Shown here: positions 12,001 through 22,284 of the stretch, piece after piece | Layout of the letters: every line of letters starts with the position of its first letter | Numbering within the stretch: position 1 is the stretch's first letter | DNA from: Macquaria australasica | Lineage: Eukaryota > Chordata > Actinopteri > Centrarchiformes > Percichthyidae | Reading direction: 5' to 3' | DNA length: 64,000 nt | NCBI GenBank assembly: GCA_005408345.1 | Contig: SEMN01000031.1 | Span: 1,025,501 to 1,089,500, forward strand | Made by a program: the position numbers and the translations under genes | Notes under the pieces: generated by a model | Seen by the model: the letters and a program-made list of their open reading frames with translations, nothing else | Told to the model about the DNA's origin: nothing | The model's database searches: none

Positions 12001-14476
12001 TTTCCTGGCGGCATGTCTCCTCGACATCATTCCAGATTATCTGTCAGACATCAACGCTGAGCTGGATGCTCGGAAGGTGGAGGTAAGTCCAAGTATGGAC
12101 TGATTTGGACAAACTCAGGGTCTGAATAAATTCTCAGATATACACACTTGGTTTGCAACTAACAATTATTTTTACTGTAGATTTATCAGTCAGTATTTTT
12201 TTTTTCGACTAATCTATTAATCATTTAGTCTATAAAATGTTAGAAAGTAGTGAAAAATGCATATCTCAACTTCTCAGAGCCCAAGTTGACCTCTTCACTT
12301 TATTTGTTTTGTCCAACCAGCAGTCCAAAACCCCAAAATGTTCAATTCACAGTGATATAAAACAGAAAAAATGCAGTGAATCCTCACATTTGAGAAGCTG
12401 GAACCAGAGAATGTTTGGTGTTTTTACTTGGATCATTTACTTAAAAGATGAATAAATTATCAAAATTGTTGGCGATTAATTTTCTGTCGATCAACTAATC
12501 GGTTAATTGACTAAATCATACACACAATGTAGAGATTACATCTGTCCATGTATGGTAAGCATACTGTAGTCTATCTAGGAGTAGCCTACTAAGTTAAAGG
12601 CAACTGTATTTGCTGTTTTCTCTTAAAGAATAAAACATTGTTCAGCCCTTTTGTTCTTCAAGAAAGTGAAAGACTAAAGTGAGAACAAGTGATAGACAGC
12701 TACTACAAGAACTTTGTAGTAACTACATTCTTCAAGAATAAAACAGCTATTCTAGTTGCTTTTGACATAGCACTTCTAGATATCCTGTCCTTGAGGGTCT
12801 TTACTGTACTGTAGTCTGTTTACAATCACTGTTCCCTAATTCTTGACTTTATCAGACTGAGCCTGCAAACTGATTCATCTCTCTTTGTCGGTCTCAAACA
12901 GACCAGTTTCCCCCTTCCAGAGTTCATCATGGCTGCTGGCTTCTTCACGGTTCTCATACTGGAGAGGATTGTCCTGAACTGTCGGGAGACGAGGACTCGG
13001 GAGGAGAGGGCGCCGCTTATACCGGACAACAGAAATGGGCACGGACATGGACCAAGCCCTGATCTGGAGAGCAGCGGCCACCACGTGCATGTTGACTTTC
13101 AGGCTCACTCCCCCTTTCGCTCCTTCATGCTCTTCCTCTCCCTCTCGCTCCACTCTGTTTTTGAGGGTCTTGCCATCGGCCTGCAAAACACTGACTCAAA
13201 GGTAAGAAGACAGAAAGTACATCAACCTGTTGTTAAGGGGGTCCTGTGGAGTTTTCTTGTAAACTAACAAAGTTATGTTTACATTCACTGTTACTCATCA
13301 AAAGGCATTGTGGGTATCCTTGATGTCTAACTAATGCATCAAGTGCACTTCCTTCCTCATAAAACATTTGCAAAGCTGATTTCTTTAAATATTTAAATTC
13401 AGCATAGAAAAACAGCTCCAAAGCACTTCTAGAGCTCTAAAGCTCCACAGGGAACCTTTAAATCTGCTCAAAGTTCCACAGAATATACAGCATTTGTTGT
13501 TTTCTCCACTTTATTTCCCCCCACATTTTTAAAGAAACCAATTCTTATTTAAAGTTACCTCTCTGGTTCTTCAGGCTTAATTACATACCATGCACTTTGT
13601 AAACATTTGTCTTAGAAAAGTGCTGCACAAACAAAGTTGGAATCATATTCACAGTACTCTCATATGGCCAGAAGAAAGACATCCGTTTATAGCTTCAGGG
13701 CGCTTTTACGGGAAAGAAATCTTGCTGTCATGCCAGTCTGTTCTGTGTCTTTTCGTCTACATGTATTTGTGTGTTGTGTGTGTTGTGTGTGTTCAGCTGG
13801 AAATTTACTTCACTATTTCGAAAAATAAACAGACAATAGATTATCACAATATATATACAAACTTTATTAAATTTATTAAAAATCCCTTTGCAATTAAGAT
13901 CACATATACAGATCTAAGTACATAGAAATATTTGTAACCACATAATGGAAAATGACAATACAACAAGATGGCAAAGAACAATATTAGAACAAAGGAAAAA
14001 ATGATGACAAAACAATTTGGAAAGTTACCCACTGGAAGTGAACTGAACATTTATTGCAGTATGTGACATGTTAACGGAGAGGACCCAAGTGCAGGATACA
14101 CTGGAGTAAGATGAGAGTACAGTTAGTTTATTGGAAGATGGCGATGGAAGGGAAGCCAGAGAGGTGGGGATGGCTGTGGTGGAAGGCAGGCAGGCAGAGC
14201 ATGAAGACCGTACAGGTGAGTTGGCAAACCCAGGAGATGACACAAACCTGAGCACAGGAAAACAGGATTAGGACAAAGCACAAACAGACTCAAAAAACTA
14301 ACTACAAAGGGCTAAGGCCGAAAAGCTTGCTACCAAACAAACTGGAGTAATGATCTGGCGATGAGTGGATGGAAAACCAGGGTAGAAATACTGCAGACTG
14401 ATGAGTTGATGGATGACAGGTGCGCTGACTGATTGTAGAACTGGGCAGGTGGTGAGATGGCAGCCCCGCCTTCCCA

Positions 14477-14520
<44 letters not shown>

Positions 14521-15252
14521 ATGGCGCAAGGGAGGGGAAAACACCAGAAACATAAGGAAGACTAGTGAGCACGGCAGAGCCGTGACAGTATTACTAAGAA
14601 TATATTTTGGATATTGATATGTTTTATTATATTGCACATTTTCTGGAAAATTAAATGACATTTGATGGATAAAATAACCAGACATGAATGTCTGTTTTTT
14701 GGCAAATCCAGCAAACTGAATAGCTGAAAAATCAGGGCACTTCATTGATAAAGCTAATATAAAAATCAAATTTTGACCTGTTCTTTGATTTGCAGAATCA
14801 ACATTTACTATTGTTTTTTTCCGGCTGTTTCTTAATTTTATTATATAAAAGTTATTAAGGTAGAAATAACCATAAAACCTCTTTTTTTTTCTCTTCAGGT
14901 ATTAGAGATCTGCATCGCAATACTCGTCCACAAGAGCATCATAGTGTTCAGCCTGTCTGTGAAGCTGGTCCAGAGCGCAGTTCGTCCATTATGGATGGCT
15001 GCTTACATCGTAGTGTTCGCCTTGATGTCACCTATAGGCATCGCCATCGGCATCAGTGTGATGGAGGCTCAGCTGGCAGCTGGAGCACTAATCCAGGCCA
15101 TCCTGGAGGGGCTCGCCGCAGGGACGTTTGTTTACATCACCTTTCTGGAGATCCTCCCACACGAGCTCAACTCCCCCGGGAAGCAGCTTCTCAAGGTGCT
15201 CTTCATCCTGCTGGGCTTCAGCATCATGGCAGGTCTGACGTTTTTGGGCTGA
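9029..15252 (+). CDS. slc39a1: Zinc transporter ZIP1 (solute carrier family 39 member 1)
   Basis: Exons 9029-9143, 11952-12082, 12902-13201 and 14899-15252 give 900 nt and 299 aa (human ZIP1 is slightly longer). The protein starts MEYLLQVKIGALIGLLLL (TM1). It continues with the CFAGGVFLAACLLDIIPDY signature (TM2), EFIMAAGFFTVLILERI (TM3), a cytosolic histidine-rich loop (NGHGHG..., GHHVHVD), TM4 with LHSVFEGLAIGLQ (His166, Glu170), TM5 with LVHKSI (His193), and C-terminal segments including LAAGTFVYITFLEILPHEL. In family knowledge the TM4/TM5 His and Glu residues form the metal path, and ZIP1 brings zinc into the cytosol across the plasma membrane. The start is the first Met before TM1. The exon 1 donor is a weak GTTGGT. 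Intron 1 (2.8 kb) carries a LINE fragment and intron 3 a solo LTR. Zip2/Zip3 are less likely given the ETHRTVLSLISCFAGG match. Confidence 0.95.
10026..10049. repeat. (TG)12 microsatellite
   Basis: An uninterrupted TG run in slc39a1 intron 1, about 200 bp upstream of the LINE fragment. Confidence 0.95.
10230..11880 (+). mobile_element. APE-type LINE fragment (5' part only), degenerate
   Basis: This lies in the sense direction in slc39a1 intron 1. Conceptual reading shows an apurinic endonuclease-like domain: TWNVTSLAGKEPELVREVE near 10570, LLGDFNAHVG near 10975 and STDHHLVVSWIRW near 11235. A basic linker follows (RTRWWTP, EAKTRVWEEFGEAMEKDF, KHFEELLNPT) up to about 11870. The reverse transcriptase expected next is absent. 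Damage includes an in-frame TGA at 10837-10839, where CGA is expected (a CpG-type change), and shifts near 11195 and 11345, so it cannot encode an intact protein. It is GC-rich against AT-rich surroundings. The layout resembles abundant fish LINEs of the RTE/Rex type; the exact clade is uncertain. Confidence 0.88.
12154..12518 (+). mobile_element. MITE-like repeat in slc39a1 intron 2
   Basis: It begins with tgcaactaacaattatt and ends near gatcaactaatcggttaattgact, so it lies in the orientation opposite to the copies at 1870-2113 and 4812-5079. The internal text (cttctcagagccc, cctcacatttgagaagctgg) is shared. No ORF of note. Confidence 0.6.
14062..14587 (-). mobile_element. Solo LTR in slc39a1 intron 3
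   Basis: About 526 bp and homologous along its length to the element at 17885-18430. Read on minus it begins TGTCACGGCTC and ends ACATGTCACA (TG...CA ends). It carries a CAATAAAC poly(A)-like signal and the TTGGGTCC text close to the 3' end, features usual in fish Ty3/gypsy-like LTRs. A (CA)n run sits inside at 14485-14516. The flanks share only a short gta on each side, so the target duplication is eroded. No internal retroelement genes accompany it. Confidence 0.72.
14485..14516. repeat. (AC)16 microsatellite inside the LTR
   Basis: A clean AC run inside the solo LTR. The sister LTR at 17885-18430 has only short CA bits at the matching place, so the run expanded after insertion. Confidence 0.92.
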
Positions 15253-15942
15253 GACCAGTGGTCATTTAAGATGGCATATCTGTCAGAGTGTGACCTGGGT
15301 GCTTTGTGCCAACTACTGCAGCTCCCGCAAGTTTGTGGGTGACTTTTGTGCAGAAAGACAAACTGTCTTCATTAGAAGAAGTAGGTTTACTGCTGCACTG
15401 TTACATCCAACTCTGGAGTTTTTATTGTCAAATGGAGCATGACAACAGATGCTGATGTTTTAAAACTTTTCATAAATGAGCAGTCCTAACAATATGTGTA
15501 TATATATATAATTTAAAAAAAATTAAGAGGATTTTATGTAAAGAGGAAATACAGCCCAGGGTCCCCTCAAACCACTGTCCATCTCTGACCTTTGACACTA
15601 TTGAGGGAACCACTGGAAACAAAGGGCTGCGTTACATGTATATGATACCTTTTAATTAATTCAATCATGTCCGTATATCAGGACCTCCAGATCTTTAATG
15701 GTTACATTTTATTTGAAACAAATTCAAACGGGAAGCTTCTTCTTCCCAAAAAGCTCTGTTTGTGCCCTCATTTTTGTTGAAGTGTTTCATATGGTACGTT
15801 CTTCACTACAGGCTCAGCTGGAAGGTTGGCCTTGGTAAATTGTTATTAGTGTTTCCACTGACCCAGGTTTATTTGGTAAATACTGGCATTTTAGTGCAAT
15901 GATTTTAAATGTAGCTTGCAGCATTAGGCTGCTTTTACTTCT

Positions 15943-16260
15943 CATTACAAACTGGGTTATCAATCAACACTTCAGTACACTAGTGTAAATGTGAAGTGTG
16001 TGTGTAAATGTGTTTAGTAGGGCAATGTATAATCATTGGGAATAAAATGTGGTGTGGTGTCCTTTTTTAGACTTTTAGTGCACCGTTTAAGACCAGATTT
16101 TAGTTTCTCTTCCTCTAATTCTAACCCAAAGCTTAAATTAAATTACTGAATGTTTCCTTATTCGCCAGGTTTCTGCTCTGATGTGGGCTTGTGGGGGATT
16201 TGATGCCATTACAAACTGGGTTGTCAATCAACACTTCAGTACGCTAGTGTAAATGTGAAC
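15943..16260. repeat. Nested duplication A-B-A' in the slc39a1 3' flank
   Basis: A 52-bp segment starting cattacaaactggg occurs at 15943-15995 and again at 16207-16260 with two or three mismatches. Between them lies block B (16011-16209), which has a second copy at 17723-17879 plus 18431-18472. Confidence 0.85.
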
Positions 16261-16339
16261 TCCCTGATGCCTTAAGAAGTTGTATGCCAAAAAAAGTGAT
16301 GAGAAAATATGTGGAATTTCTTTTTATTCTGTTTACACT

Positions 16340-16345
16340 AATAAA
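16340..16345 (+). terminator. Poly(A) signal candidate of slc39a1
   Basis: AATAAA in the context ctaataaagaatc. An alternative AATAAA lies at 16041-16046, inside block B. Which one is used cannot be told from the sequence. Confidence 0.45.
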
Positions 16346-17722
16346 GAATCAGTGATTGTCTCCACAAATGAGCAAAGCTAAAATGTAATTTGCTTTTAAA
16401 AACCCACTATTTAAACAAGCTATTATTTACAGTATGTTGACCTTTGTCCTAGTTTAGCCCATTCTGTTTTGCCACTTTGTTCACTTTAACTAGACCAGCC
16501 TATTTGTAAATACAGACAAAATGCTGCATTAGAGTGCTTTTAGTCCTCTATTTTGATTGTAGACAGATGTTTTAAATTTCCTGGCGCACATACTTGTATT
16601 TGCGTCAAGAAATCCAACCAAGCAGGACACTACAGTACAGCACAGCACATCGGGCAAAACTTAAACTACAGTATGAGACGAGGGTCAAAACTGACATTTT
16701 TCATGATCCACAAATGTAAAGTGGCTTTAACAAAGTAGAGTAAGTGAAAAATAATACATTTCAAATATTTGTGCTTTCAGCCTGCTACCACCCAAAGTCA
16801 ACAAGTATGTGAAGTCCATGTGTACAATTATAGTTTCCTCTGTTTAGTCACAATTCCAGTTTTAGTCTGTCATGCGATAAGTCACATTGTTTCCTCATCA
16901 GAACAAAGAGCAGGATGATGGAAGGTTACATATGTACACGTCAGCAAAAAAAGTTGTTGTTAATGCCAATTCAAATGTGGCATGTCTCATATTTTGTGCA
17001 GATGTGCACATTATCACCATTTTTTCCAAACTAGTATAATGAAACTGTTCCCCAAAAGGAATGACACTGCTTTCACTTCAGTGTTTTTAATGTGCTTTTT
17101 TGTCAGAATACCAACCTGTGCATTGTAACGTATAAAAAGTCATTTGTTTGTCTGTCTTTTTGCAGGTAGACTTGACTTGTATTATTTTGTGCCTTATGAT
17201 CATTCATCTCACAAGTGAAGCAACTTTGTTGAGTTTTGCACCTACATGTTTGTTGTGCAAAAGTTGTCCATGTAATTAATGTTAGGTGGGTTTATAGAAT
17301 AATAATAAATCAAATACACTTTTTTATACTTAATGTAAACATTCTTTAAATATAACTTCAATTCTCTCAAATTGCTCATTCAGGGAGGACATTTACATAT
17401 TTAAAGTACGCTAAACAAATTTCTTGTATAATAAACATACTGTATATTAATGTGTCTAAAAGATATTAGGTGATATAATTTGAATATACACAAAGTACAT
17501 GTTAAAAAAGTGACTTTCATTCACTTAATTACAACTTAATGCTGTCCCAAAATAGCACAGTCAACTGCACTTAAGTTTAGTTAAGTATCTGTTATATATA
17601 GTTAATGCGTCAAGTGTCATTAGTGAGAAATGTCAGAAATCATCACTCTTCAGATAAATTAATCATGAATGGAAAAACACTGAGTATACTAAAATTAAGT
17701 TTAATTTGTTTTACTTTATTGT

Positions 17723-18472
17723 TGTTTAGGAGGGCAATGTATAATCATTGGGGATAAAATGTGGTGTGGTGTCCTTTTTAGACTTTTAGTGCACCGTTTA
17801 AGACCAGATTTTAGTTTCTCTTCCTCTAATTCTAACCCAAAGCTTAAATTAAATTTTCTGAATGTTTCCTTATCCGCCAGGTTTTGTGACATGATTAGCT
17901 GAGAGGACCCAAGTACAGGACACAGACACCGAGTAGGATGAACGTTTAGTAGTTTATTGTTCGAGGGAAGGGGGAGTTGGCAGGAAAGGCAGATGGCGGG
18001 CCTGATCCGATGGAGGTGAGTGGGAGACAGATGAGGAGGAAGGCAGGCAGGCGGAGCACACAGGAGAACGGGCAAACCCAGAGGATGACCCGAACCTGAG
18101 CACAGGGAAACAGGATTAGGTAAAGCAGAAGAATACACAGGAAGTGATTATCAAAAAACTTGAGGCCTGAGAGCTTGCTACCAAGCAAACTGGAGCAATG
18201 ATCTGGCGATGAGTGGATGGAAAGCCAGGGTAGAAATACTGCAGGCTGATGAGTTGATGGATGACAGGTGCGCTGATTGATTGCACAGCTGAGCAGGAGG
18301 TGAGATGGCAGCCCTGCCTTCCCAGTAGATACACAAATACACACAGACAGAGAGACAGCACAACTCACAAGAGGGAGGGGAAAACACCAGAAACATAAGG
18401 AAACCCAATGAGCACGGCCGAGCTGTGACAGGTTTCTGCTCTGATGTGGGCTTGTGGGGGATTTGATGCCAT
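17723..18472. repeat. Second copy of block B, interrupted by an LTR
   Basis: 17723-17879 matches 16011-16167, and after the LTR 18431-18472 matches the remainder to about 16209, ending in gatgccat. The first copy therefore serves as an unoccupied-site reference for the LTR insertion. Confidence 0.88.
17885..18430 (-). mobile_element. Solo LTR with 5-bp target duplication
   Basis: 546 bp, TGTCACAGCTC...CATGTCACA on minus (TG...CA ends). It is flanked by the direct repeat GGTTT at 17880-17884 and 18431-18435. An AATAAA on minus near 17958 precedes the terminal TTGGGTCC text. This layout fits a Ty3/gypsy-like solo LTR left by LTR-LTR recombination. Its open frames on the minus strand are not protein genes. 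Age and family need a repeat library. Confidence 0.85.
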
Positions 18473-19158
18473 GTGGCAGCAGATTACTGGTGCCTCTAGG
18501 TGGGAGTGTTGATTGTCTGATTGATAGTCTCCCCCAATAAAGACAGAAGCAGGATTACAGGACTGGAATATTAGTTTTAGGAATATACTATAGTGATCCA
18601 TGTTTAGGATTACTAATATTTTAACTTTTAAAAGCCCTCTGGCCACCTCGCTTTTCACATTTGACATGTCTCAGTAGGAAAAGCACAGGTGTAAATAATG
18701 ATGGCCAGATTGCATGCAGGCTCACTGGGACACTTAATGGGAACAGAGCTTTGTTAATGTAACACCTGTAACACCTGTGCTTTCCCCACTAAGACAAGTC
18801 AAAATGTCTGCTGTGAAAAACACCTATTTGCCTTGGAAAACATTCCTGTGATTTAAAGTCTGTGTAGTCTTCAGATTTGAAACAGTGTGACGCGAGTGAA
18901 AAGCTTACAGGCACTGTTGTAATAATCAAGTAAATTAATTTTACTTTAGGTTTAGATTTGTAGATCTTCTGTTTCAACCCTGAATGCTCCACATCATCTG
19001 ATAGATAAATCATATATACTGTACTAATTAAAGGGCCTTTTCCCCTCTGAAAACCTTAAAATTAATGATCACATGAATACTTTATACATTCAAACAGTCT
19101 GATTCATAATGTGGATGAAATCATACTGTATGCATTTGTATACATTCAGGCCAATTTG

Positions 19159-19828
19159 CAGTGGAGGAATGTAACTAAGTACATTTACTCAAGTACTGTA
19201 CTTAAGTACAAATTCGAGGTACTGGTACTTTACTTGAGTAATTCAATTTTATGCAGCTTTATACTTTTTACTCCACTACATTTGTCTGACAGCTTTAGTT
19301 ACTTTTCAGATTACAATTCTTCATATCCTTCATGTCCAGTGAAAACCATGTATCTCCAAATTTGGTGATTTTGAATTTGAGTTTATCTGATAAACTGAAA
19401 AGTTAGGTTTTTCCTTTATGGGTTGAGAAAATTCTCCTATACTTCTTAAGATAAATTTATATTTAAAACCCTGCTTGGATCAGCTGGAAGATACATTGTC
19501 ACAAAGCTGAAAACAGGCCTGTTTTTCTTAACATTTTAGAGATACGTGGTTCTCAAAGGAGAGTGATGCTACAAACATACAATGATCTTTTAGAATACAA
19601 TGCATTGCTGTAGATTAAACTACCCAACAGTATATGAAGTAGTTAAAATGCAACATACACATTAATGCAGCCGTAATATGAATCCAAAAACACCATATAT
19701 AATAGTAAAACACTAATTTTGTTTTTACATAATGAGTACTTTTACTTTTGATACTTTAAGTACATTTTGCTGATAATACTTACATACTTTTACCTAACTA
19801 AAGGATCTGAATACTTCTTCCAGCACTG
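19159..19828. mobile_element. hAT-like non-autonomous element
   Basis: It starts cagtggaggaatgtaacta and ends ctaaaggatctgaatactt...ccagcactg, which are terminal inverted repeats. The internal gtactttacttgagtaa and ttttactccactacattt text is the standard fish family also seen at 25872-26542. No transposase ORF. Confidence 0.8.
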
Positions 19829-20404
19829 TCTGTTTGTTGGCTTGCAGGGTGACATATCTGGCAGGAATACGTTTACATCAAAGAACTTAACTGTATACCA
19901 GAAACAAAAACACTTGTATAGCCATGTCCGATGTGATACATGGAGGCATTGTTAACCCCTGTTTGTCTCTGCAAAGGGAATAGGAGGTTATTCATCCACT
20001 AATGAGAGGTGCTGATAGAGGAACAATAGCAGAGTACAGTAAGTCTGCCAGTTCTGAATGACAGAGGCCTCAGTGTGTGGAGGAGGGAGACCCGGCAGAG
20101 CATCGAGCTTTAATGTGGGATGGACGCTTCCTCTGTTCACCCACAGCTCATTAACCTCTTCTGTCAGCTGTGTTCTCCCCATTTTGCACTCTCAGACATG
20201 ATGCAGATTATGTCCTAAGCCTTCACAAGGTCTGCTTTTTCATGCTGCGATGGCAGGAGGGGCAAGAAAAATATGCAAGCCCTGGTTGATCATTTAAAAC
20301 ATATTATTTGATGAATGCACAATTCAGTTTAGTTCTTTTTTAAATTATAGTGTAAAAATATCTCTTAAAAACTCTCTTCTTAAAAAGGGGTCTGAAAGAG
20401 GTTA

Positions 20405-20530
20405 AAAGAATTGTTTGCCATTTTGGGAAATCTACATATTCACTTTCTTGCGGAGACCACTCTGGTGTCTGTACTGTAAATATGAAGATAGACCTAGGTG
20501 GCGGATGGTTTAGCTTAGAATAAAGACTGG
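20405..20530. repeat. Common fish interspersed repeat fragment
   Basis: Text such as gccattttgggaaat, cactttcttgcggaga, gtaaatatgaag and tttagcttagaataaagact is a frequently seen fish repeat. Only a short diverged copy is present here. The class was not determined. Confidence 0.55.
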
Positions 20531-21021
20531 GAGATAAATCTGCTCCCAGATTTTGCTCCCAGTACGCCCCATGTAATTACTGAAATTAATGACTGGCACT
20601 AAAAGAGAGGCAAGGTGTCTGATGTTGCGCAATCATGGATAAATAATCCATAATCTGAGTTGCTCCTGATGAGGATTTCAAAGAACGTGCAGAGAGGACT
20701 GTGTAATGTGAAGCTGAAAGTGTGAGTCCTTCACAGGTGGTCGTCTCTTTCAGACATTTCCACAGGCACAGGGGTATCGAGCTCAGACCCCACCTTTCAT
20801 GTCACATGCTGCTGGGTTAACATCCAGTCTGAATGGGTGACATACTGACCTAACATACTGTGAGTGGGGCTTGAATCTGCGCATGAATGAAAAACCTTAA
20901 TTGTGTATCCGCTCATTCGTTAGTTTCTCTTTGAGATGCGGTTATATTTGCTTATGTTTCAAATTCTGATGTGAACTAGTACTAACGAGTCGTCTCAGAG
21001 ACTAATGCGTTCATTTTGGCC

Positions 21022-21031
21022 GCGCATGCGC
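21022..21031. promoter_or_regulatory. NRF1-type palindrome GCGCATGCGC
   Basis: A perfect match to the NRF1 consensus, with a TCACGTGA E-box nearby at 21070-21077. Such pairs are usual in CpG promoters, but no downstream exon is evident within 1 kb other than rlbp1 exon 1. Role unproven. Confidence 0.4.
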
Positions 21032-21179
21032 ATTGAGCAACAATAATAACGCATGAGTTTCGTTTTTCTCACGTGACAGCTACACAGGCTCAGTATTATC
21101 AATTTTGCACATGACAGCTACAAAAAAAAAAAAAGTAGTTCATTTAACTGAGCAAGATTTAAGGAACAAGTCACTAAAA

Positions 21180-21460
21180 TGAACCGGTTATGTCATCACT
21201 ATTTTGTAAATGTGTTTTCTGATTTGTTAATGTGTTTTCTAAAATGTTTTTATGTTTTTTATTTTGTTCATTTGTTTTCTCTAATTTTGTTGTGTTTTCA
21301 GAAATGTCATTGCATTTTCTGTTTTGTTTTCTGTTATGGTAATGGGTTAATGCTTTTCGTGAAATGTCGACGTGTTTTCTAAAATGTCGATGTGTTTTCT
21401 TTAATGTCGATGTGTTTTTTTTAATGTCGATGTGATTTCTAAAATGTTATTATGTTTTTG
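21180..21460. repeat. Degenerate minisatellite, about 20-bp unit AATGTCGATGTGTTTTCT
   Basis: At least ten diverged units. The last four (from about 21363) are regular, and each carries a TCGA or TCGATG CpG site. Earlier units have lost the CpG (attttgt/aatgtg). Confidence 0.8.
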
Positions 21461-21830
21461 TGCCTCCGCGCTGGCGATAGCCGTGGCCGGAGTCCGTTTG
21501 TCCATCCCATTCTCGTGAACGCGATATCTCAGGAACGCCTTGAGGGAATTTCTTCAAATTTGGCACAAACGTCCACTTGGACTCAAGGATGAACTGATTA
21601 GAAATTGGTTATCAAAGGTCACTGTGACCTCACAAAATACTTTTTGGGTCATAAATCAAGAATTGACGAACATATATCACAGTTTGTCAGACAATGAATT
21701 GGTGACACTTTTGACTCAAAGGTCAAAGGTCTCTGTGACCTCAAAATGACAAAATTTCACACAGATGTTTAATGGAATACAACAATAATGTGATGACATT
21801 TTTTACCCCAAAGGTCATTGGAATCACGTG
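21460..21830. repeat. High-copy fish repeat rich in AGGTCA half-sites
   Basis: Recognised from its characteristic text (atctcaggaacgcct, caaatttggcacaaa, cacttggactcaagg). It contains repeated CAAAGGTCA / TGACCTCA elements, including a perfect oestrogen-response-element core at 21617-21629. Its 21540-21749 ORF is a by-product of the repeat. Confidence 0.7.
21617..21629. promoter_or_regulatory. Perfect ERE core GGTCACTGTGACC
   Basis: Inverted GGTCA half-sites with a 3-bp spacer, the canonical nuclear oestrogen receptor layout, inside the interspersed repeat about 650 bp upstream of the inferred rlbp1 exon 1. A one-mismatch copy, GGTCTCTGTGACC, lies at 21728-21740. Confidence 0.5.
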
Positions 21831-22226
21831 ACTGCAAACAATGTATTGGAGCGCGGCCATCTAATCGTGATCCTGTGAGTGAGTTTCACCTGCAGCTCAT
21901 AGAGAGGCTTCACATCTAAAAATGCCAGGAGAAAACAAAAGCAATGTCTATTCATTGGAATCACACATGTATCATCAATATAGTGGTAACTTCCATTTAG
22001 CCAAAAAATATACTTTTATACCTTTTATTCAAGTATTCACTACATATATGGACAGACATGGATGTAAACTGCAACTTGACTAGTTTATTGTATTAATGTG
22101 TTTTGTCCAGTGTTGTTGTGTTTTGCCCCTCAGGACCTCCGTAGTACCAGAGTGACCGTCCAGACCGACACACCTCTCCTCCTCCACATCCCAGCTCCCC
22201 CTTCACTTCACAGTTTGCATTATGTA

Positions 22227-22266
22227 GATTAGCCACTCATTGTAATCCACTGTGTCATTTTAATCC
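22227..22266 (+). promoter_or_regulatory. CRX/OTX site cluster, rlbp1 promoter
   Basis: TAATCC at 22243-22248 and 22261-22266, plus GATTA (minus TAATC) at 22227-22231, lie about 100-150 bp upstream of the inferred exon 1 donor. K50 homeodomain proteins such as CRX and OTX2 bind TAATCC in photoreceptor and RPE promoters, which fits a visual-cycle gene. Binding is inferred. Confidence 0.5.
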
Positions 22267-22284
22267 TGCTTGGGATGACGTTTT

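Larger units (their letters stand above)
15253..16345 (+). other. Probable slc39a1 3' UTR
   Basis: Non-coding sequence after the slc39a1 stop. Candidate poly(A) signals AATAAA occur at 16041-16046 and 16340-16345. Part of it (15943-16260) is a nested direct repeat described separately. Confidence 0.55.
16346..22284. other. Intergenic between slc39a1 and rlbp1
   Basis: About 6 kb with no supported coding exon. It contains the second copy of block B split by a solo LTR (17723-18472), a hAT-like element (19159-19828), a common fish repeat (about 20405-20530), a CpG-bearing stretch with an NRF1-type site (21022-21031), a degenerate minisatellite (21180-21460), a response-element-rich repeat (about 21460-21830) and the rlbp1 promoter. 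Confidence 0.65.

Noticed and set aside
17716..18408. Several overlapping minus-strand ORFs of up to 140 aa
   Set aside because: They lie inside the solo LTR, exist in two frames at once, repeat in the other LTR (14302-14769) and show no protein domain.
14062..18430. A full-length LTR retrotransposon between the two LTRs
   Set aside because: The interval contains slc39a1 exon 4 and its 3' flank, not gag-pol, so these are two separate insertions.
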